Assembly: GCF_036388275.1 (NCBI RefSeq)
Contig: NZ_DASVSF010000100.1
Coordinates: 209,585-273,584, forward strand
Source: Longimicrobium sp.
GTDB lineage: Bacteria > Gemmatimonadota > Gemmatimonadetes > Longimicrobiales > Longimicrobiaceae
Length of the DNA stretch: 64,000 nt
Direction: 5' to 3'
The notes under the pieces are model-generated. The model was not told the origin of the DNA and did not search any database. It saw only the letters and a list, made by a program, of their open reading frames with translations. Below are positions 24,446-31,593 of the stretch, in pieces (the stretch's first letter is position 1; every line of letters begins with the position of its first letter). A program made the translations under genes and the position numbers.

Positions 24446-26107
24446 TCAGTAGACCAGGAAGTCGGCCGTGGTGCGGTCGACCGGCTGGACGGTGAACAGC
24501 ACCTCGCCGGCTTCGGGCGGAACCCGGCCAGGCGCCAGCCAGCCGCGCCCGGGGCTCGTCCGCAGAAGCAGCCCGACTTCCAGCATCCACGCCACGGCTT
24601 CGTCGGCACCTCGTACGCCGGCCAGCCGTTCGTCCAGCGCTCCCGCCGCGAGCGCCGGCTCGCGCCGCACCACGCCCAGCACGGCGCCGACCGCGGGGCG
24701 CAGGTCCGCGGGCACCTCCACCGCGAAGGGGTACAGGGGCGAATCCACGCGCAGCGTCGCACCGCCGCCGGCGGATTCCACCGCCGTGGCCAGCGACAGC
24801 ACCTGCTCCCCGCGAGGCGGAGCGCCGGGCGGCACGTGGTGTCGGGTGACCGCTGCGAACGGCTCCACCAGCTCGCGGTACATCTGCTCGGAGCGCGGGC
24901 CGCGGCGGAACGGCGCGCGGTTCTCGGCGCGCGGCTCGCACAGGGCCCAGTACTCCTCGGCGAACTCCGTGGCCCGCAGGGGCTCGGAGGGCGTGTCGTG
25001 CCGCCCGGCAGCCCCCGACAGGAGCTGGTCGAGCAGGGCGGCCCACCCGGCCCGCGAGTAGCACTCGGCGGCGCGGGCTGCGCAGGCGGCGCGGAAGCGG
25101 GCGCGGGTGCCGGGGTCGCCCAGGAGCGCCGAGATCAGCCCCGCCGCCTCGTACCAGTCCACCTTCAGCCCCGTGGGCGTGGCCATCACGCTCACGTGGT
25201 GGCCCGTCACCCCGTCCAGGATGGTGTCGCGGAGGCCGCCCCAGGCGGTGCCCACGACGGGGGTGCCGCAGGCCATGGCCTCCACCTGCGCCATCCCGAA
25301 GTTTTCGTCGTGGTTCAGCGTGAGGTTCACGTGCACGTCGGCGGCGTTGTACAGCTCGCGCATGCGCGCGCCCCGGACGTGGCCCACCAGGTGCACCCGG
25401 TTGCGGGGCAGCCCCAGGCGCGCGATGGCGCGATCGATGGTGGCCGCGTAGTTCAGTGGCGCCACCCCGAATTCCATGAAGCCGCCCCCCCCGGTGACGG
25501 GCCCGGCCAGCACCAGGTGGGCGCGCGGGTGTTCGGCGGCCACCGCCGAAAAAGCGCGCAGCAGGGTGTGGACGTTCTTTTCGGGGGTCGTGCGACCGGC
25601 GTACAGCACCACCCGGTCGTCGTCTTCGAACCCCAGCGCGCGGCGCGCTTCGGCCCGCGCGGCGTCGTCCAGCGGAAAGAAGACGCGCGCGTCGACCGGG
25701 AAAGGAACTACCCGCACCAGCGCGTTGTGGAAGAACTTGCGCGCCAGCTCCAGGTCGGCGGCGCAGTTGGCCAGGAGGACGTCGTTGGTGTTCAGGTAGG
25801 GCAGCTCGCCGCGGATGGCCCACCCGCCGCGGGGCAGCGTTCCCAGCAGGAAGGGGACGAAGGGCACGGTTCCTCCCATCCGCTGGCGCACGGCCAGCAT
25901 GGACGAGTTCAGCGCCCCGGCCACGACGTCGCAGCTGTCGAGGAACCGCTCCAGCATGAGCCGCCGCTCGTCGTCGCCCACGTACGGGTATTCGTGCGGC
26001 AGGAACACCAGTTCGTGGCGCTCGGAAAGCGCGTCGAACAGGTTCTTCGAAACCGTGCGGATGCTGTCCAGCGAAAACTGCGTGAACCAGTTCAGACCGA
26101 CCTTCAT
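24446..26107 (-). CDS. GT4-type glycosyltransferase with C-terminal winged-helix-like extension
   Basis: A 553-residue protein. Residues 1-375 are a GT-B fold, family 4-like glycosyltransferase: GLNWFTQFSLDSIRTVSKNL at the start, VVLYAGRTTPEKNVHTLLRA (donor-binding lobe), LVGHVRGARMRELYNAADVH and the EX7E-like NFGMAQVEAMACGTPVVGT. Residues about 375-553 are an extension not found in ordinary GT4 enzymes; its end (VEVPADLRPAVGAVLGVVRR ... EAVAWMLEVGLLLR) looks like a winged helix, as in leader-recognition (RRE) domains. It lies between precursors A5 and A4. A sugar on the peptide product is the simplest reading; the donor is unknown. Confidence 0.85.
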   Translation of the reverse strand: MKVGLNWFTQFSLDSIRTVSKNLFDALSERHELVFLPHEYPYVGDDERRLMLERFLDSCDVVAGALNSSMLAVRQRMGGTVPFVPFLLGTLPRGGWAIRGELPYLNTNDVLLANCAADLELARKFFHNALVRVVPFPVDARVFFPLDDAARAEARRALGFEDDDRVVLYAGRTTPEKNVHTLLRAFSAVAAEHPRAHLVLAGPVTGGGGFMEFGVAPLNYAATIDRAIARLGLPRNRVHLVGHVRGARMRELYNAADVHVNLTLNHDENFGMAQVEAMACGTPVVGTAWGGLRDTILDGVTGHHVSVMATPTGLKVDWYEAAGLISALLGDPGTRARFRAACAARAAECYSRAGWAALLDQLLSGAAGRHDTPSEPLRATEFAEEYWALCEPRAENRAPFRRGPRSEQMYRELVEPFAAVTRHHVPPGAPPRGEQVLSLATAVESAGGGATLRVDSPLYPFAVEVPADLRPAVGAVLGVVRREPALAAGALDERLAGVRGADEAVAWMLEVGLLLRTSPGRGWLAPGRVPPEAGEVLFTVQPVDRTTADFLVY

Positions 26108-26176
26108 CGCGTCTTCACCAACGGGGTGGGTGCAGGGCGCCCCACCGGCCCCGGGGGCCGGCGGGGGCCCGGCACG

Positions 26177-26203
26177 CCCGGACCGGCACGCTGCCGGCCC
26201 GGG
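26177..26203 (-). terminator. hairpin after precursor A5
   Basis: A 12-bp stem with one mismatch, CCCGGACCGGCA / TGCCGGCCCGGG, and a CGC loop, starting 13 nt after the A5 stop. No T-run. Probably a partial terminator or stabiliser between the precursor and the glycosyltransferase gene. Confidence 0.45.
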
Positions 26204-26215
26204 CGGGCTGCCGAA

Positions 26216-26371
26216 TTACTCCGCGGAGGCTTCCACCTGCTTCGGCGGATTCGAGCAGTTCTGACACGAGCAGCAGGTCGAGCCCGTGCTGGTCGCGCCG
26301 GCCACCGACTCCAGCAGGTCGTCGGAGAGGGCCTCGATCACCAGGTCGTCGATCAGGTTCTTGTTCATCAT
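26216..26371 (-). CDS. RiPP precursor peptide A5
   Basis: A 51-residue precursor. Leader: MMNKNLIDDLVIEALSDDLL then ESVAGA. The core begins TSTGSTCCSCQNCSN and ends PPKQVEASAE. It differs from A4 mainly in IEAL for IEPL and in the tail. GGAGG lies 5 nt before the first ATG (26371); the second ATG (26368) is also possible. It is the first precursor after LanB in the operon. Confidence 0.88.
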   Translation of the reverse strand: MMNKNLIDDLVIEALSDDLLESVAGATSTGSTCCSCQNCSNPPKQVEASAE

Positions 26372-26432
26372 ACTGCCTCCTTGTGGCTGAGCCGGGGCTG
26401 CCGGCTCGGGGATGGAAACCCCGCCCGCGGAA

Positions 26433-29171
26433 TCAGGCGGGAACGCCCACCAGGGCTGGTGGGTCTGCGAAGCCGTGCGCGGGGCGGACGCGGCGCGGAG
26501 CCGGCCGTTCGCGCAGGGCGAGGGAATCGACGACCACTTCGACGGCCCAGCGCCGCCCCGCGCCGTCGCGCGGAAAGAGGTCGGGGGTGGGGAGCGCCTC
26601 TACTACCGACACCTCGGGCGAATCTTCCACCGCCGACCGGAACACCTCGGCCAGGGCGGGCGAGGTAAAGTCGATGTACTGGGGCTGCGCGCGCTCGCCC
26701 ATCCGGGGATGCGGGACACGCTCGATGAGGAAGACCCGCTCGGGAACGCCGTGCGCGGCACGCCAGCGCTGAATGGCGGCGAACGCCTCGGGCGCAGGCT
26801 GGCCGGCGGTGGCGGCGGCCAAGTCGCCGGTAGGGGTGGCCCAGGTGGCGCGGTGAAGGACCACGTTGCCCAGGTGCGTGCGCCGGCTGGTGACCAGCCC
26901 GCCCGACCGCTCCACCCACTGCATGGGGAACACCGCGCGCATCTCGCTGGGCCCGAACAGGCAGAGGAACTTGATGAGGGTAGGCAGGTAGTCCTCGAAG
27001 GCAAAGCCCAATTGCACCGCCCACAGCCGGCGGCCGCGGCCATCGCGCAGGTGCGGCCTTCCCGGGCCCAGCCTCACCCACAGGTCGCCCAGAGGCACCT
27101 GGCGGGCGGGTGGGGCCTCGCCCTCGGCCCCGGGAAGGGTGAGCACCCGCGGCGTCTGCAGGGCGTGCACGTTCAGGGTGTCACCCTGCACGCAGCGGAG
27201 GTCCATCAGCTGCGCCCGACCGCCGTCCACCGCCATCGTCCCGCGCGAGGCCAGGTGGCGGGCGTACCTGCGGCGGGCCGGTGCGTCCATCACCGGCGTG
27301 AAGCGGCTTCCAAACCGGCCCGTGCCCTCCTTCATCCGGTTCAACATCCACATCGAGCCCTGGGCGTCGGCCTGCTGCAGGAACAGGCAGGCGCCGCCGG
27401 AGGCCGAGGTGTAGGCCCGGGGCACCTGGTCGAGGCGCCGCAGCAGCCCCTCACCCGACAGGTGCTGTATTCCCCCGTGACGGGAAAGGAACTCAGGAAG
27501 GCCGTCCCACAGTTCCACGCGGTGGCGCGCGAGAGCATCCAGGGCGGGAATGCCGCGCGGGTTCCACGTCCGCCGCCACCCCCCGTCTTCGCGCGCCTCC
27601 ACGCGAAAGCGAAGGTACTTCTGCCACAGGGGCTGCACGTGATGGAAGAGCTCCATCAGCTTCACCTGCCGTGCCCCGGGCCAGCGGTCGCGGGCGAACC
27701 CCGCGAGGGCGGCGAGGAAGTCGTGCCGGTGGTCGAAGACACTCGTGAGCCTCACCAGCGGCTCCATGCTGCGCACGGCATGGGCGGCGGCGGCCAGGGG
27801 CACCTGCACCACGGCTCCGGCCGGATCGCTCGCGGGGGCCATGAACACGTCCTCGTAGATGCTATAGCGCGAGGCGCGCTCGTAGCTGGACGCCGGATCC
27901 ACGCCCCCCAGCGCCGCGGCGGCCTCCCACAGGCCGTCGATCAGCCCGTCCATGGTGGTGACGGCGCCCAGTGGGTCGGCGGCGGTGGCGAAGCCGCGCT
28001 GCACGTTCACCAGCTCGGCCAAGCGGTCGCGGAGCGGCGCGGTGGCCGGGTCGGCGGGAAGGGCGTCCAGGGCGCGCAGCATGCCGGCCTCGGTGTACCC
28101 CTCCTGGCTGCGCCAGGGGAACAGCGTCACCAAGAACCCGATGCGCAGCAGCGCCTGCAGCTGGCCCTGCACCTCGTCCGCGGCCTCGGGAAAGCGCGCG
28201 GCCGCGAGAGCCGCCAGCTCGCCGCAGGTGGGCCGCGACGCGGCCAGCGTTTCGCGCAGCCACGTGATGAGGGCGCCCGAAAGCCCGACGCGCACCAGCG
28301 ACTCGGAAAAGTAGCTGAAGCGCCCGGCCTGCTCGTCGAAGCGCCAGTGGCTGGGCCGCAGGAAGAGGAAGCGGCCGGGCTCGAGCTCGGTGACCGAATT
28401 GTTCAGCACCACCCGCAGGCCATCGCGGAACGGCGGGTGCTGCCGCAGCAATTCGCCGCACTTTTCCAGCAGGTACGGCTTGACGCGGACGAGCGAGCGC
28501 GTGTTCCACTCGCCGGGGTGCAGGCGCGGTGGCCCGGCGGGGAGGTCGCCGCGAAGGTCGGCCAAGGCCAGCCTCGTGAAGGTGGAGAAGGGGGAAAGCT
28601 TGGCGGCCGCGCGGGTGACGTACCTCACCAGGTTCGCCTCGGCCTTGCGGGCCGACTTTCCCGCGGGGGCGCCCCCCGCGGCATTCAGGGCCAGGGCGGC
28701 GCGGTACAGGTCGGGGCTGGCCAGCGCCAGTCCGCGCAGGAACGCGGGGTCGCGGAGCGCCTCGGCCAGGGCGCCGCGCTCGGCTTCGCGGGCCGCGGCA
28801 TAGGCTTCTTCGTACTCCCGGCGGCGCGCGGCCGCCTCGGCATCCAGCGCCGCCGCCCGCGCCGCCAGCGGGCCCACGGCCCGGCACAGCTCGCCCCACA
28901 GCGGCGCGGCGGCGTGGCGGGCCAGCGGGCGCCCGTTGTGGCAGTCGCGGCGGACGGCCAGCAGGAACCGGCGCAGCTCGGGCGAGGCGCCCGGCACCAG
29001 GTCGTGGATGCTGTCGGCCAGGGCGGCGCGCGCGGCGTGCACCAGGGTCGCCTGCCCGGCCGCCGCCTCGAGGACCGGCACCAGCGAGGTGGCGAACCGG
29101 TCGAGGATGCTGGTGGGGAGTCCGGCGATCCGGGCGATGGCCGGGACGGCGCGCTCGGTGGAGCTCGCCAC
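26433..29171 (-). CDS. LanB-type lantibiotic dehydratase, N-terminal (glutamylation) part only
   Basis: A 912-residue lantibiotic dehydratase family protein with the Lant_dehydr_N fold: GLPTSILDRF and DLVPGASPELRRFLL near the start, the typical VRYVTRAAAKLSPFSTFTRL near residue 195, VNVQRGFATAADPL, and LNRMKEGTGRFGSRFTPVMD with VQGDTLNVHALQTPRVL near the middle and end. It transfers amino acids (usually Glu) from aminoacyl-tRNA to peptide Ser/Thr, or in PEARL relatives extends a peptide. No SpaB_C elimination domain is fused; three separate SpaB_C genes exist. The start is a GTG 4 nt after the SpaB_C-1 stop. Confidence 0.88.
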   Translation of the reverse strand: MASSTERAVPAIARIAGLPTSILDRFATSLVPVLEAAAGQATLVHAARAALADSIHDLVPGASPELRRFLLAVRRDCHNGRPLARHAAAPLWGELCRAVGPLAARAAALDAEAAARRREYEEAYAAAREAERGALAEALRDPAFLRGLALASPDLYRAALALNAAGGAPAGKSARKAEANLVRYVTRAAAKLSPFSTFTRLALADLRGDLPAGPPRLHPGEWNTRSLVRVKPYLLEKCGELLRQHPPFRDGLRVVLNNSVTELEPGRFLFLRPSHWRFDEQAGRFSYFSESLVRVGLSGALITWLRETLAASRPTCGELAALAAARFPEAADEVQGQLQALLRIGFLVTLFPWRSQEGYTEAGMLRALDALPADPATAPLRDRLAELVNVQRGFATAADPLGAVTTMDGLIDGLWEAAAALGGVDPASSYERASRYSIYEDVFMAPASDPAGAVVQVPLAAAAHAVRSMEPLVRLTSVFDHRHDFLAALAGFARDRWPGARQVKLMELFHHVQPLWQKYLRFRVEAREDGGWRRTWNPRGIPALDALARHRVELWDGLPEFLSRHGGIQHLSGEGLLRRLDQVPRAYTSASGGACLFLQQADAQGSMWMLNRMKEGTGRFGSRFTPVMDAPARRRYARHLASRGTMAVDGGRAQLMDLRCVQGDTLNVHALQTPRVLTLPGAEGEAPPARQVPLGDLWVRLGPGRPHLRDGRGRRLWAVQLGFAFEDYLPTLIKFLCLFGPSEMRAVFPMQWVERSGGLVTSRRTHLGNVVLHRATWATPTGDLAAATAGQPAPEAFAAIQRWRAAHGVPERVFLIERVPHPRMGERAQPQYIDFTSPALAEVFRSAVEDSPEVSVVEALPTPDLFPRDGAGRRWAVEVVVDSLALRERPAPRRVRPAHGFADPPALVGVPA

Positions 29172-29175
29172 GGCC

Positions 29176-30177
29176 CTACACCCCCACCGCGGCGGCCAGC
29201 TGCTCGCCGGCCACCAGCCCGGTGGCCGAAATCAGCAGGTGGTGCACGAGTGCCTCGTTGGCGGGGGCCAGCCCCAGCTGGTTGGCCAGGCCGTGGAACA
29301 CCTTGAACAGCGGGGGAAAGACCTCGTCACCGGCAAAGGGGTCCACGTCGTACGCGGGGTTGCCGCGAAAGCCGGCCAGGTACTCCACCAGCCGCGCGGC
29401 CGCGCCGGCGAAGCCGGCCGCGTCGACGGCCGGCGCGGCCTCCATCCATTCCGCCGCCACGACGCCGGCCAGCTGCCGCACGGTGGCGGCGTTGGTCGCG
29501 GCCTGCCGGCCCAGCCCCGCGCGGGCCTCGTCTTCCTTCTGGCAGTCTTCGGCAAAGAAGCGGAGGAGCCAGTCGCGGTGGTACGCCAGGTACCGGGCGC
29601 AGTGCTCGGGAGCGAACCCCGCGGCGGCCAGCCCGGCCACGAGCGCCTTGAGAAGCACCCGCTGCCCCGCGGCGGCCGCGATGCCGTCCGCGCCCGCCGC
29701 CCGCGCGGCGGAAAGCGAGAGGCCCGCGGCACCGGACAGGGCGGCGGCCATCAGCTCGGCGTAGCGGTCGTCGTCCAGGAACGGGCGGGGGCCCAGGGAA
29801 ACGTGGCTGCGGCGGTACTGCGTCCACCGCAGCGACCGGTCCGGATGGTCGGCTTCCGATTCGTCATCGGCGTCGATGGGGGGTGCGCCGGGCCGGCTTA
29901 CGCGGGGTTCCACTCCGGCGGGTGGAAGGGAAGCGAAGAACTCACCCACTCTTCGGGACAGATCGTCACGAATCTGCTCCGCCTCGGCGGGGGGGCCGTG
30001 AAGGCGCAGCTTGACGTGGTCGCCACCGCGGCTGTAGCGCACGAACCAGAGCATCCACGGCCCGGTACAGCACTCGGCAACGTAGGCGGAATGGGAGTAA
30101 ATCACCTCGCGGAGCACCGCGTCCAACGAGCGGTCGCAGTAGATGCTCGCTGTCACCGACGGATCGGCAAACGACAT
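29176..30177 (-). CDS. SpaB_C / thiopeptide-type bacteriocin biosynthesis protein 1
   Basis: A 333-residue SpaB_C-domain protein: ASIYCDRSLDAVLREVIYSH at the N-terminus, then WMLWFVRYSRGGDHVKLRLH, which keeps the R-Y and H-x-K/R-x-R pattern of active members, and C-terminal FKVFHGLANQLGLAPANEAL. It should supply the elimination half-reaction for the LanB encoded 4 nt downstream; the pair is most likely the functional split dehydratase. First gene after a 200-bp AT-richer gap that probably carries the promoter for the biosynthetic operon. Confidence 0.87.
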   Translation of the reverse strand: MSFADPSVTASIYCDRSLDAVLREVIYSHSAYVAECCTGPWMLWFVRYSRGGDHVKLRLHGPPAEAEQIRDDLSRRVGEFFASLPPAGVEPRVSRPGAPPIDADDESEADHPDRSLRWTQYRRSHVSLGPRPFLDDDRYAELMAAALSGAAGLSLSAARAAGADGIAAAAGQRVLLKALVAGLAAAGFAPEHCARYLAYHRDWLLRFFAEDCQKEDEARAGLGRQAATNAATVRQLAGVVAAEWMEAAPAVDAAGFAGAAARLVEYLAGFRGNPAYDVDPFAGDEVFPPLFKVFHGLANQLGLAPANEALVHHLLISATGLVAGEQLAAAVGV

Positions 30178-30204
30178 CGAAGATACCGGATGCGAGGTAG
30201 GCTG

Positions 30205-30280
30205 GCATTCGTTTCGAAACTACATTAATGAGGGTTTCCTAAATTAACAAGGGTGTCGTCAAAGGTATACCGTATACAAA
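30205..30280 (-). promoter_or_regulatory. AT-rich promoter/operator region of the biosynthetic operon
   Basis: The gap 30178-30378 is the most AT-rich part of the cluster. It contains a perfect palindrome GTTTCGAAAC (30211-30220), ATTAAT, a run TTTTTTG on the minus strand and a double GTATAC site (30265-30277). I cannot name exact -35/-10 boxes. A 27-codon frame here has no support. Likely transcription start and regulator site for SpaB_C-1 onwards. Confidence 0.45.
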
Positions 30281-30378
30281 AAACCGCTGCGCAGTACGGC
30301 CGAAAATAAGCTGAGACGCCATGTGGCGAAACTCGTGTGTTTACGCGGGTGGGAAAGCGGAAGGGGGGGTGGCGGGGC

Positions 30379-31593
30379 TTAGTCCAGGAGCAGGGGAGAG
30401 GGAAGAACAGCGGGGCGCCAGAGCCGCAGAAGTACGTACCCGACGCCCGCCGCGCCGCGGAAGAGCGAGGGGGCGAAGGCAGTCGGCTCGCCGGGGGGAA
30501 GGTAGCGGTGCCCTGCGGGGGTGGCCGCCGAGAGCATACGGGCGGCAATCCCTGACGCCTCGTCCACCAGCTCGTTCCGGCCGGTGGCCTGCCCCGCGCG
30601 GAGAAGGATCTCGGCACGCCCTGCGTTTCCGCAGCAGAGGTGGTCCAGCGTGACATCCGAAAGCCCCCGGGTAAGGCGGAGGCAGCGTTCCAGCTCCTCC
30701 TCGGCGCCGTCCACGCCCAGCGCGGCGGCGTGCAGCCGTGCGAGCGCCATCCCGGGCGCACCATGGCACCAGGCGGTCTGCTCCAGGGGACGGCCCGTGC
30801 GCGGGTCCAGCCAGGTGCCGGCCGGGGGGTGGAAGAGGGTGCGCTCGTAGGCGAAGCCCTCGAGCGCCGCGTCGCGCAGCTCCGCCCTGCCGGTGCGCGC
30901 GTACAGCCGCAGCAGGGCGTGGGCGATCCCCGACGCTCCATGCGCGAAGCCGCTCAGCGGCGGGTTGTCGGCCCCTGGCCACGCCCTCGTGCCGGGGCTT
31001 CCCACCCGCCGCTCCAGCAGGTGTGCCGCGCAGCGCAGGGCGGCGTCCAGCGGCCCCGCCCCGTCCGCGCCGCCGGACTTCCCTTCGTCATCCAGCGCCA
31101 GCAGGGCCAGGAGGGTGCCCGCGGCCCCCGCCACGACGTCGAGCTGGTCGTCGGCGGCCACCCGGGCGGGGGTGACGAGGGCGGCACCCGCGCGCGCGCC
31201 TTCGGCCAGGCCGGCATCGCCCGTCCACTCCCCGGCGCGTGTCAGGGCCCAGATGAACGAGCCCAGCCCCACCATGCCGCCCAAAGGCATCCGCGCCGCG
31301 GCGGCCCGCGCGGAGTCGGCCGCCAGTTCGCGCAGGCGGCCGGCCAGCGGCGCCAGCGCCCGCAGCACTGTCTCGCGGTGCTCGTCGGTCCCCCGGGCCC
31401 GGTCCAGCGCAGCGAGGAACAGAGCGATGCCGGCCGTGCCGTCGTACAGGTGGGGGGGGAGCACCGTAGGCCGTCCGTCGGCCGACGGCGGCCCCAGCCA
31501 CACGATGCTTCCCCCGCGCGCCTCCACGGCGGCTTCGCGCAGGAGCGCGGCGACGGCCTCGGCGCCCTCCCGCAGCCCCGGCGAAGGCGTCAT
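30379..31593 (-). CDS. LanC-type lanthionine cyclase with CCG zinc motif
   Basis: A 404-residue alpha/alpha-barrel cyclase that adds Cys thiols to dehydro-residues. Repeats carry the glycine motifs YDGTAGIALFLAAL, SGFAHGASGIAHALLRL, TAWCHGAPGMALARL, DHLCCGNAGRAEILL and FRGAAGVGYVLLRL. The zinc ligands are the Cys of WCHG and, in the second motif, Cys-Cys (CCGN) rather than the usual Cys-His (CHG). This Cys-Cys-Cys set is known from ProcM-like cyclases. It starts inside the stop of the ADOP permease gene (ATGA), so cyclase and transporter are coupled. Downstream gap of 200 bp before SpaB_C-1. Confidence 0.9.
   Translation of the reverse strand: MTPSPGLREGAEAVAALLREAAVEARGGSIVWLGPPSADGRPTVLPPHLYDGTAGIALFLAALDRARGTDEHRETVLRALAPLAGRLRELAADSARAAAARMPLGGMVGLGSFIWALTRAGEWTGDAGLAEGARAGAALVTPARVAADDQLDVVAGAAGTLLALLALDDEGKSGGADGAGPLDAALRCAAHLLERRVGSPGTRAWPGADNPPLSGFAHGASGIAHALLRLYARTGRAELRDAALEGFAYERTLFHPPAGTWLDPRTGRPLEQTAWCHGAPGMALARLHAAALGVDGAEEELERCLRLTRGLSDVTLDHLCCGNAGRAEILLRAGQATGRNELVDEASGIAARMLSAATPAGHRYLPPGEPTAFAPSLFRGAAGVGYVLLRLWRPAVLPSPLLLD

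Noticed and set aside
30240..30325. 27-codon frame (MASQLIF...) in the gap before SpaB_C-1, considered as a sixth precursor
   Set aside because: No leader motif, no cysteines, no ribosome site, poor third-position composition. More likely promoter DNA.
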